Shown here piece by piece: positions 1 through 4,790 of a stretch of DNA of 5,588 nt. This stretch comes from Streptomyces sp. NRRL WC-3549. Lineage in GTDB: Bacteria > Actinomycetota > Actinomycetes > Streptomycetales > Streptomycetaceae. The stretch lies in contig NZ_KL585400.1 of assembly GCF_000721935.1 (NCBI RefSeq), forward strand, positions 53,182 through 58,769, given 5' to 3'. Position 1 is the stretch's first letter; each line of letters starts with the position of its first letter. Both the position numbers and the translations under genes were made by a program. The notes under the pieces are model-generated. The model was not told where the DNA came from and did no database searches. It worked only from the letters and a program-made list of their open reading frames with translations.

Positions 1-20
1 GAGATGTGTATAAGAGACAG
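1..20 (+). other. Tn5 mosaic-end sequencing adapter (artefact)
   Basis: Bases 2-20 read AGATGTGTATAAGAGACAG, an exact copy of the 19-bp Tn5 mosaic end used in Nextera tagmentation adapters. The preceding G at base 1 agrees with the read-2-side adapter (which ends ...GGAGATGTG) and not the read-1-side adapter (which has C there). Normal high-GC coding sequence begins immediately at base 21. This is untrimmed library adapter at a contig end, not a transposon of the organism. Confidence 0.97.
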
Positions 21-341
21 GCCGAACCCCTTGCCCTGGTGGCGGGGGTGGACCATCACCGTGTTGAGCCAGGCCCAATGGCGCATCAGCCGGTGGGTGT
101 TGAGGGTGAGGAAGGCGGTGGCGGCGACCGCCCCGTCCTCGTCGCGGCCGACGACGAGCCGGGTGCGGCACTCCGCCATGGCCGAGAGGTGCTTGACCAG
201 CTCGGGCCGGATCTCCTCCGGGGTCACCGGCGGCAGGAACCCGACGGCCCCGCCCGCGTTGGTGACATCGGCCCAGAGCGCGGTGATGCCGTCCCGCAGC
301 TCGCGGTCGAAGGGGGGGTCCAGTGCAAAGGTAAGAGCCAT
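21..341 (-). CDS. GNAT-family N-acetyltransferase, N-terminal fragment
   Basis: The frame encodes 107 residues from ATG at 341 (MALTFALDPPFDRELRDGIT...) and is open up to the adapter junction at base 21, so the C-terminal part is missing from the assembly. Residues about 60-107 resemble the GNAT core: a beta strand (TRLVVGRDEDGAVAATAFLT) and then VMVHPRHQGKGFG, which fits the acetyl-CoA pyrophosphate-binding motif (R/Q-x-x-G-x-G/A). Such enzymes move an acetyl group from acetyl-CoA to a small molecule or protein amine; the substrate cannot be told. No Shine-Dalgarno sequence precedes the ATG, but a -10-like TAACCT ends 6 nt upstream, so the mRNA may be leaderless. It lies downstream of mqnE on the same strand, separated by a strong hairpin, so it is probably its own transcription unit. 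A typical member is about 150-180 residues, so roughly a third is lost. Confidence 0.82.
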
Positions 342-377
342 TGCGGCAGGTTAGCTATTACGTTTCCGGGCCCGCAA
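342..377 (-). promoter_or_regulatory. Predicted leaderless promoter of the GNAT gene
   Basis: On the minus strand, TTGCGG (372-377) is followed by an 18-bp spacer, then TAACCT (348-353), then 6 nt (GCCGCA), then the ATG at 341. This is the spacing expected when transcription begins at the A of the start codon. The lack of any purine-rich ribosome site supports it. It is a prediction from motif and spacing only. Confidence 0.45.
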
Positions 378-394
378 CTCCGTCCCGGCTCGCA

Positions 395-440
395 CGAGAG
401 CCCCGCTCCGGGCGGTGGGAACCGCGGGGCGGGGCTCTCG
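395..440 (-). terminator. Hairpin terminator downstream of mqnE
   Basis: CGAGAGCCCCGC (395-406) and GCGGGGCTCTCG (429-440) are perfect 12-bp inverted copies. Pairing can continue through 407-409 with 426-428 (one G-U), and after a small bulge a second stem GCGGT (412-416)/ACCGC (421-425) closes a GGGA loop. The structure starts about 38 nt after the mqnE stop on the transcribed strand and sits before the GNAT promoter. There is no T-run after it, which is common for Streptomyces terminators. Confidence 0.75.
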
Positions 441-477
441 GGCGACCAGGGGCCCCGGAGGGCCTGGAAGGTGTACG

Positions 478-1641
478 TCAGACGCGCATCGGCTGCGGCG
501 ACTCGCGCCGGTCGGCGTCCGGACCCGGGTACTCGCGCAGGATCTCGTACCGGGTGTTGCGCTCCACGGGCCGGAAGCCCGCGTCCCGGATGAGGTCCAG
601 CAGATCCTCACGGCCGAGCTTGTTCGGCGTGCCGTAGTCGTCCGCGTCGTGCGTGATCTTGTACTCGACGACCGAGCCGTCCATGTCGTCCGCGCCGTGC
701 TGGAGGGCGAGCTGCGCGGTCTGCACCCCGTGCATCACCCAGAACACCTTGACGTGCGGGACGTTGTCGAAGAGCAGCCGCGAGACCGCGAAGGTCTTGA
801 GCGCCTCCGCGCCGGTGGCCATCGACGTCCGCGCCTGGAGGGTGTTGCGGACCTTGCCGTCCTTCATGTCCACGAAGTCGTGCTGGTAGCGCAGCGGGAT
901 GAAGACCTGGAAGCCGCCGGTCTCGTCCTGCATCTCACGCAGCCGCAGCACGTGGTCGACGCGGTGACGGGGCTCCTCGATGTGCCCGTACAGCATCGTC
1001 GCCGGGGTCTTGAGCCCCTTCTCGTGCGCGAGACGGTGGATGCGCGACCAGTCCTCCCAGTGGGTGTTGTGGTCGACGATGTGCTGGCGGACCTCCCAGT
1101 CGAAGATCTCCGCGCCGCCGCCGGTCAGCGACTCCAGACCGGCCTCGATCAGCTCGTCGAGGATCTCCGAGGCCGAGAGCCCCGAGATGGTCTCGAAGTG
1201 GTGGATCTCCGTCGCCGTGAACGCCTTGAGCGCCACGTCCGGCAGCGCTTCCTTCAGCGCGCTCAGGGAGCGCGGGTAGTAGCGCCACGGGAGGGTCGGG
1301 TGCAGGCCGTTGACGATGTGCAGCTCGGTGAGGTTCTCGCCCTCCATCGCCTTGGCGAGACGGACGGCCTCCTCGATCCGCATCGTGTACGCGTCCTTCT
1401 CGCCCGGCTTGCGCTGGAACGAGCAGTAGGCGCAGGAGGCCGTGCACACGTTCGTCATGTTGAGGTGGCGGTTGACGTTGAAGTGCACGACGTCGCCGTT
1501 CTTCCGCGTCCGCACCTCGTGGGCCAGTCCGCCGAGCCAGGCCAGGTCGTCGGACTCGTAGAGCGCGATCCCGTCCTCGCGGGTCAGCCGCTCGCCGGCC
1601 CGGACCTTCTCCTCCAGCTCGCGCTTGAGTCCCGCGTCCAC
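478..1641 (-). CDS. mqnE: Aminofutalosine synthase, radical SAM (MqnE)
   Basis: MqnE joins the product of MqnA, 3-[(1-carboxyvinyl)oxy]benzoate, to S-adenosylmethionine to give aminofutalosine, an early step of the futalosine menaquinone route in the cytoplasm. The radical SAM cluster motif CTASCAYC (CX3CX2C) lies near residue 70, preceded by HLNMTNV. It is followed by HIVNGLHP and TATEIHHF, signatures of the MqnE/MqnC/CofH subgroup. HIVNGLHP together with the AEIFDWEVRQ and GTPNKLGRED segments points to MqnE rather than MqnC. The length, 387 residues, is normal. I chose GTG at 1641 because GGGAGG (1649-1654) sits 7 nt before it. An in-frame ATG at 1656 is possible, but its own codons form that ribosome site, so the longer form (392 residues) is less likely. 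The gene follows the Lrp-type regulator on the same strand with a gap of about 94 bp containing a G-rich tract, and ends before a strong hairpin. Assignment rests on sequence recognition. Confidence 0.93.
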   Translation of the reverse strand: MDAGLKRELEEKVRAGERLTREDGIALYESDDLAWLGGLAHEVRTRKNGDVVHFNVNRHLNMTNVCTASCAYCSFQRKPGEKDAYTMRIEEAVRLAKAMEGENLTELHIVNGLHPTLPWRYYPRSLSALKEALPDVALKAFTATEIHHFETISGLSASEILDELIEAGLESLTGGGAEIFDWEVRQHIVDHNTHWEDWSRIHRLAHEKGLKTPATMLYGHIEEPRHRVDHVLRLREMQDETGGFQVFIPLRYQHDFVDMKDGKVRNTLQARTSMATGAEALKTFAVSRLLFDNVPHVKVFWVMHGVQTAQLALQHGADDMDGSVVEYKITHDADDYGTPNKLGREDLLDLIRDAGFRPVERNTRYEILREYPGPDADRRESPQPMRV

Positions 1642-1648
1642 TAGGGCG

Positions 1649-1654
1649 CCTCCC
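1649..1654 (-). promoter_or_regulatory. Ribosome binding site deciding the mqnE start
   Basis: GGGAGG on the minus strand lies 7 nt upstream of GTG 1641. It overlaps the first codons that would follow the alternative ATG at 1656, so the two starts are mutually inconsistent as strong sites, and the GTG is favoured. Confidence 0.7.
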
Positions 1655-1691
1655 ATATCTCTACGTAACAGACTTCGGCAGCCACCGTACT

Positions 1692-1711
1692 CCCCCGCCC
1701 CCCGGCCCCCC
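1692..1711 (-). other. G-run tract in the mqnE upstream region
   Basis: The minus strand carries runs of six, six and five G separated by only CC and C (1706-1711, 1698-1703, 1692-1696), 50-70 nt upstream of the mqnE GTG. The tract could form a G-quadruplex if nearby GG pairs take part, or it may simply reflect high GC. No clear -35/-10 pair was found here, although TACGGT lies just downstream of the runs. Confidence 0.4.
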
Positions 1712-1735
1712 GCACCACCGTCCGGCCGGTCGGCG

Positions 1736-2191
1736 TCAGACCTCTTCGGGCAGCTCCCCGACCCTGTTCTCCCACTTCGTGGAGAGCACCACCGTCGTAC
1801 GGGTGCGGGAGACCCCCTTGGTGCCGCTGAGCCTGCGGATCGTCCGCTCCAGACCGTCCACGTCCCCGACCCGCACCTTGAGCGTGAAGGAGTCGTCCCC
1901 GGCGATGAACCAGCAGTCCTCGATCTCCGCGAGGTCCTTCAGCCGGTGCGCCACGTCCTCGTGGTCGGCGGCGTCGGAGAGCGAGATGCCGATGAGCGCG
2001 GTGACCCCCAGACCGAGCGAGGCGGCGTCCACGGTCGCGCGGTAACCGGTGATGACACCGGCGGATTCCAGCCGGTTGATGCGGTCGGTGACGCTGGGCC
2101 CGGAGAGCCCGACGAGCCGCCCCAGCTCGGCGTACGAGGCCCTGCCGTTCTCTCTGAGTGCCTGGATGAGCTGCCTGTCCACCGCGTCCAT
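1736..2191 (-). CDS. Lrp/AsnC-family transcriptional regulator
   Basis: A DNA-binding regulator of 151 residues, the usual size for the family. Residues 1-50 form the N-terminal helix-turn-helix domain (MDAVDRQLIQALRENGRAS, then AELGRLVGLSGPSVTDRINR, then LESAGVITGY). The rest is the RAM ligand-binding and oligomerisation domain, with the GDDSF turn and a C-terminal segment TTVVLSTKWENR. Family members form dimers or octamers, usually bind an amino acid and often repress their own gene. I prefer ATG 2191 over ATG 2209: GGAAGG lies 10 nt before 2191, nothing suitable precedes 2209, and MDAVDRQLI is the usual beginning of such proteins. The gene is divergent from a 44-residue ORF across a palindrome-rich region and is upstream of mqnE in the same direction, so mqnE is a possible target. 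The effector is unknown. Confidence 0.92.
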   Translation of the reverse strand: MDAVDRQLIQALRENGRASYAELGRLVGLSGPSVTDRINRLESAGVITGYRATVDAASLGLGVTALIGISLSDAADHEDVAHRLKDLAEIEDCWFIAGDDSFTLKVRVGDVDGLERTIRRLSGTKGVSRTRTTVVLSTKWENRVGELPEEV

Positions 2192-2209
2192 GTGACTGAA
2201 ACCTTCCAT

Positions 2210-2325
2210 TATTCAGCAGTACCGCGACTTTACGTGTAGAATCTAAGGCACAACAGGGTTCAGACCCTATAAATCTTTCCGACCAATCGAAAATCGCTTT
2301 CGAATCTTCAGGAGTGGTAAACACC
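2210..2325. promoter_or_regulatory. Divergent control region between the Lrp gene and the small ORF
   Basis: This gap is visibly richer in A/T than its surroundings and holds three inverted repeats: TAGA-A-TCTA (2237-2245), AGGGT-TCAG-ACCCT (2255-2268) and TCGAAA-5 nt-TTTCGA (2287-2303). Candidate -10 boxes are TAAAGT on the minus strand (2227-2232), which would place a start near 2220 for the regulator, and TAGAAT on the plus strand (2237-2242) for the small ORF. Their -35 partners are weak. Lrp-family proteins bind imperfect palindromes, so autoregulation here is plausible but unproven. Confidence 0.5.
2287..2303. repeat. 17-bp inverted repeat, candidate operator or leader stem-loop
   Basis: TCGAAA (2287-2292) and TTTCGA (2298-2303) are perfect inverted copies around the 5-nt centre ATCGC. 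The size and A/T-rich arms fit a regulator dimer site. In the plus-strand transcript it would fold just ahead of the AGGAG ribosome site at 2310-2314, so it could instead act at RNA level. Confidence 0.45.
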
Positions 2326-2460
2326 GTGTACACGATCGAGATGGCCTACGCCCGGATGCGCGAGCTGCAGGACCTGGCCAACCGCTCGCGTGCCCACCAG
2401 CCCGCCGCCGCCCACCGCGTCGACAAGACCCGGGCCCCGCGCTCCGCCAAGAAGCGCTGA
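2326..2460 (+). CDS. Small basic protein of 44 residues, function unknown
   Basis: GTG at 2326 opens a frame of 44 codons ending in TGA at 2458-2460. The protein begins MYTIEMAYARMRELQDLANR and ends with a lysine/arginine-rich tail, TRAPRSAKKR. The first half looks like one amphipathic helix and the second half is basic and probably disordered. There is no signal peptide, membrane segment or cysteine. AGGAG lies 11 nt before the GTG, slightly far; an in-frame GTG at 2314 overlaps that ribosome site and is less likely. Codons carry G/C at nearly every third position, which supports a real gene. It is divergent from the Lrp-type regulator and convergent with ubiX, with 22 bp between the stops. 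I recognise this only as resembling short conserved Streptomyces proteins. The basic tail would suit nucleic-acid or ribosome binding, but that is a guess. Confidence 0.7.
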   Translation: MYTIEMAYARMRELQDLANRSRAHQPAAAHRVDKTRAPRSAKKR

Positions 2461-2482
2461 GCCCCCGGGCCTCTCCGCGCAC

Positions 2483-3181
2483 CTAGGACCTTCCACGGGA
2501 GCCTCCACCGAGCTCTCCCTCCCACCGGCGGTACAGCTGGTGCGGCACGCCCGCCGCGTCCAGCACCCGCCCGGCGACGAAGTCCACCAGGTCCTGGATG
2601 TGCGTGGCCCCCGCGTAGAACGCCGGAGAGGCGGGCAGCACCACGGCGCCCGCCTCGTCGAGCGCCACCATCTGCTTCAGCGTCTGACCGCTGAGCGGCG
2701 TCTCGCGTACGGCGACGACCAGCGTCCGCCGCTCCTTGAGCGTCACGCTCGCCGCCCGTTGCAGGAGATCCTTCGAGAGCCCGAGCGCCACGCCGGCCAC
2801 ACAGGCCGTCGACGCCGGGACGATCAGCATCCCCTTCGCCGGGTACGAACCCGACGAGGGCCCGGCCGCGAGGTCACCGGCCGCCCAGTGCCGCACCCGC
2901 TCCAGCGCCCCGTCCCGCACGGCGAAGGTGTCCGGCTCCCCGTCGGCGCCCCGCGCCAGCCAGCTCCGCAGGTCCTCACGCCAGTGCGCGTCGCGGAAGG
3001 CGATACCCGTCTCGTCCAGCAGCGTCAGCCGCGAGGCCCGGCTCACCACCAGGTCGACGCTCTCCCCCGCGTCCAGCAGCCCGCGCAGGACCGAGGCCGC
3101 GAACGGGGTACCCGAGGCGCCCGACACCCCGACAATCCAAGGCCTGCGCCGCTGTCGACTCACTGAAGTCCCGGAATTCAC
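2483..3181 (-). CDS. UbiX-type flavin prenyltransferase of the menaquinone cluster
   Basis: UbiX enzymes attach a dimethylallyl group to reduced FMN, making the prenylated FMN needed by UbiD decarboxylases. The flavin-binding start RPWIVGVSGASGTP is present. Further on are SSGSYPAKGMLIVPAS, the conserved run GLSKDLLQRAASVTLKERR, RETPLSGQTL (the UbiX phosphate/prenyl-site segment) and PAFYAGATHIQDLVDFVAGRVLD near the C-terminus, so the enzyme looks complete and active. From GTG 3181 it is 232 residues. GTG 3163, giving 226 residues, is equally possible; neither has a good ribosome site (AGG 7 nt before 3181, GGGA 5 nt before 3163). A -10-like TAGGCT (3189-3194) placed 7 nt before 3181 would allow a leaderless start. 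An ATG at 3307 is in frame, but the added residues are unlike the family. Its partner UbiD lies two genes away. KEGG-style naming would be mqnM. Confidence 0.92.
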   Translation of the reverse strand: MNSGTSVSRQRRRPWIVGVSGASGTPFAASVLRGLLDAGESVDLVVSRASRLTLLDETGIAFRDAHWREDLRSWLARGADGEPDTFAVRDGALERVRHWAAGDLAAGPSSGSYPAKGMLIVPASTACVAGVALGLSKDLLQRAASVTLKERRTLVVAVRETPLSGQTLKQMVALDEAGAVVLPASPAFYAGATHIQDLVDFVAGRVLDAAGVPHQLYRRWEGELGGGSRGRS

Positions 3182-3211
3182 ACCGGCGAGCCTATCCGGC
3201 GGCCGGTCGGC

Positions 3212-3239
3212 GGAACCGAGCCAGGGGCTCCGTACGTTG
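3212..3239 (+). promoter_or_regulatory. Candidate ECF-sigma-type promoter of the rhomboid gene
   Basis: GGAACC (3212-3217) followed after 17 bp by CGTTG (3235-3239) resembles the GGAAC...GTT pattern of several actinobacterial ECF sigma factors. Transcription would begin around 3245-3248, giving a leader of about 30 nt. A housekeeping alternative is TACGTT (3233-3238) as a -10, but no -35 fits it. CGTTGCAACG (3235-3244) is also a perfect 10-bp palindrome. Confidence 0.3.
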
Positions 3240-3276
3240 CAACGGAGGAAGCAACAGCCGTCGACAGGGGGTGACC

Positions 3277-3879
3277 ATGACCGCCACACGCACGAGCCCC
3301 ACCGCACGGGCCGCCACGGCCGGGGCCGTCATGGCCGGGTGGGTGGCGCTGCTGTGGGTGCTGGAGGGCATCGACACCCTGACCGGCCACCGGCTGGACA
3401 CCTACGGCGTCTCCCCGCGCGACCCCGCCGAACTGCGCGACGTCGTGCCGTCCGCCTTCCTGCACGCCGGCTGGGAGCACCTCGCCTCCAACAGCCTGCC
3501 GCTGCTGGTCCTGGGCTTCATCGCCGCGCTCGCCGGGATCCGCAGATTCGCCGCCGTGGTCCTGACGGTGATCGTGGCGGGCGGCCTCGGCGTCTGGTTC
3601 ACCGCCCCGGCCGGCACCGTCACGCTCGGCGCGTCCGGAGTGGTCTTCGGCCTCTTCGGCTATCTGCTGGTCCGCGGCTTCGTCGACCGCCGTCCGCTCG
3701 ACGTCGTGGTCGGCGTGGTCGTCGCCGCGGTCTACGGCTCGATCCTGTGGGGCGTCCTGCCGACCGACTCCGGCATCAGCTGGCAGGGCCACCTCTTCGG
3801 CCTGCTGGGCGGGGTGCTGGCCGCGTTCCTCTTCCGCCGTCCCCGCCGCCCGGCGGCGGGGACCTCCGTCACGGTGTGA
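3277..3879 (+). CDS. Rhomboid-family intramembrane serine protease
   Basis: Rhomboids cut transmembrane proteins within the lipid bilayer. From ATG 3277 the protein has 200 residues and about six membrane segments (roughly 15-33, 73-88, 91-107, 119-134, 141-161, 171-187), the minimal GlpG-like core without an added domain. The active-site set is intact: GWEHLASN with His68 and Asn72, GASG with Ser120, and GHLFGLLGG with His172. Spacing Asn-Ser-His is 48 and 52, close to GlpG (47 and 53). ATG 3277 is preferred because AGGGGG lies 5 nt upstream; an in-frame GTG at 3271 overlaps that site. The gene is divergent from ubiX and its last 11 bases overlap the 3' end of ubiA on the other strand. The C-terminal tail RRPRRPAAGTSVTV is basic and is encoded over a perfect palindrome. 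The substrate is unknown, and no obvious link to menaquinone synthesis is visible. Confidence 0.93.
   Translation: MTATRTSPTARAATAGAVMAGWVALLWVLEGIDTLTGHRLDTYGVSPRDPAELRDVVPSAFLHAGWEHLASNSLPLLVLGFIAALAGIRRFAAVVLTVIVAGGLGVWFTAPAGTVTLGASGVVFGLFGYLLVRGFVDRRPLDVVVGVVVAAVYGSILWGVLPTDSGISWQGHLFGLLGGVLAAFLFRRPRRPAAGTSVTV
3839..3863 (-). terminator. Perfect 25-bp palindrome, probable ubiA terminator inside the rhomboid gene
   Basis: Bases 3839-3850 (GTCCCCGCCGCC) pair perfectly with 3852-3863 (GGCGGCGGGGAC) around a single C. In RNA this is a GC stem of about 10 bp with a short loop. On the minus strand it begins 5 nt after the ubiA TGA (3869-3871), the usual place for a terminator, and it has no T-run. 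On the plus strand it lies within rhomboid codons 188-196, upstream of that gene's stop. Confidence 0.65.
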
Positions 3880-4774
3880 GGCCCCGCACCAGCAGGTCGA
3901 GCAGCGCGCAGGCGAACAGCGCTATGCCGATGAAACCGTTCACCGAGAAGAACGCCCGGTTCAGCCGCGACAGGTCGTGCGGCCGCACCACCCGGTGCTC
4001 GTAGACGAACGCCACGGCGACGACCGCCATGCCGATCCAGTAGAGGATCCCCGCCCCGGTCGCCGCGCCGAACCACACCAGCATCCCGGTCGTCACGACG
4101 TGGCAGACCCGCGCGCCCCACAGCGCCGCCGGGATGCCGAAGCGCGCCGGGAAGGACTTCACCCCGTGGGCCCGGTCGGCCTGCACGTCCTGGCAGGCGA
4201 AGATCAGGTCGAAGCCGCCGATCCAGATCCCGACGGCCAGCCCCAGAATCACCGCGTCCCACGACCAGTCGCCGGTCACCGCCAGCCAGGCGCCGATCGG
4301 CCCCATGGCCTGGGCGACACCCAGGATCGCGTGCGGGAAGTTGGTGAACCGCTTGCCGTACGGATAGACGACCATCGGCACGACGGCGACCGGCGCCAGC
4401 GCCAGACAGAGCGGGTTGAGCAGGGCGGCGGCCCCCAGGAACACGACCACGGCCACGATCGCGCCGGTCCACGCCGACCTCACGGACACCGCCCCGGTGA
4501 CCAGCTCCCGGCCCGCGGTACGCGGGTTACGGGCGTCGATCTCCCGGTCGATGATCCGGTTGGCCGCCATCGCGAAGGTACGCAGCCCGACCATGGCGAC
4601 GGTCACGAGCAGCAGGGTGCCCCAGTGGATGCTCCCGTCCGCCTCGTACATGGCGGTGAGCGCGGCGATGTACGCGAAGGGCAGGGCGAAGACCGAGTGC
4701 TCGATCATCACGAGCCGCAGGAACGCGCGGGGCTTGCTGCGCGGCTGCGGCACGGCGGCGGCGGAGGCGCTCAC
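3869..4774 (-). CDS. mqnP: UbiA-type prenyltransferase for menaquinone (MqnP-like)
   Basis: UbiA enzymes are integral membrane proteins that transfer a polyprenyl chain from its diphosphate to an aromatic acid. In this cluster the acceptor should be 1,4-dihydroxy-6-naphthoate. The 301-residue protein has about eight or nine hydrophobic helices and both aspartate motifs: NRIIDREID (Asn72, Asp76, Asp80) and DLIFACQDVQADRAHGVKSF (Asp189, Asp196, Asp200). These bind the magnesium-diphosphate. VYPYGKRFTNF between them is typical of the bacterial 4-hydroxybenzoate-type branch. GTG 4774 is chosen because AAGGAG lies 8 nt upstream and the codon overlaps the ubiD stop as GTGA, implying translational coupling. 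The frame stays open far upstream, but that part runs antiparallel in phase to UbiD codons and is not real. The 3' end overlaps the convergent rhomboid gene by 11 bp. The gene symbol is inferred from context; the exact acceptor and chain length are not shown by the sequence. Confidence 0.9.
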   Translation of the reverse strand: MSASAAAVPQPRSKPRAFLRLVMIEHSVFALPFAYIAALTAMYEADGSIHWGTLLLVTVAMVGLRTFAMAANRIIDREIDARNPRTAGRELVTGAVSVRSAWTGAIVAVVVFLGAAALLNPLCLALAPVAVVPMVVYPYGKRFTNFPHAILGVAQAMGPIGAWLAVTGDWSWDAVILGLAVGIWIGGFDLIFACQDVQADRAHGVKSFPARFGIPAALWGARVCHVVTTGMLVWFGAATGAGILYWIGMAVVAVAFVYEHRVVRPHDLSRLNRAFFSVNGFIGIALFACALLDLLVRGLTP

Positions 4775-4790
4775 AGTCCGTACTCCTTCC
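4771..4790 (-). promoter_or_regulatory. ubiD-ubiA coupling junction with ribosome site
   Basis: On the minus strand AAGGAG, within the last codons of ubiD, is followed by 8 nt and then GTGA, in which the ubiA GTG and the ubiD TGA overlap. This is a standard termination-reinitiation arrangement that keeps the decarboxylase and the membrane prenyltransferase in step. Confidence 0.8.

Noticed and set aside
1..20. Native Tn5-like transposon end
   Set aside because: The sequence is the engineered mosaic end used in library kits, occurs at the extreme end of the sequence and has no transposase gene nearby.
6..593. Plus-strand frames beginning inside the adapter (N-termini MCIRDR and MYKRQ)
   Set aside because: They start in the synthetic adapter and run antisense to the GNAT and mqnE genes; the products are low-complexity arginine/glycine/proline-rich sequences without family features.
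415..1644. Long plus-strand frame of about 409 codons opposite mqnE
   Set aside because: High-GC antisense shadow of mqnE; the translation is rich in valine, arginine, leucine and histidine with no recognisable domain, whereas the minus strand gives a clear radical SAM enzyme.
2255..2268. T-arm-like AGGGTTCAGACCCT, as if from a tRNA or an attachment site remnant
   Set aside because: The loop does not fit the T-loop consensus and no acceptor stem, anticodon arm or D arm lies next to it.
2459..2473. Possible bidirectional terminator between the small ORF and ubiX
   Set aside because: The best pairing, GAG/CTC then CC/GG with a central mismatch, is too short and weak to call.
2390..4004. Plus-strand frames opposite ubiX and running into the rhomboid gene
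   Set aside because: Proline/arginine-rich translations in the wrong phase, crossing a divergent promoter region and two well-supported genes.
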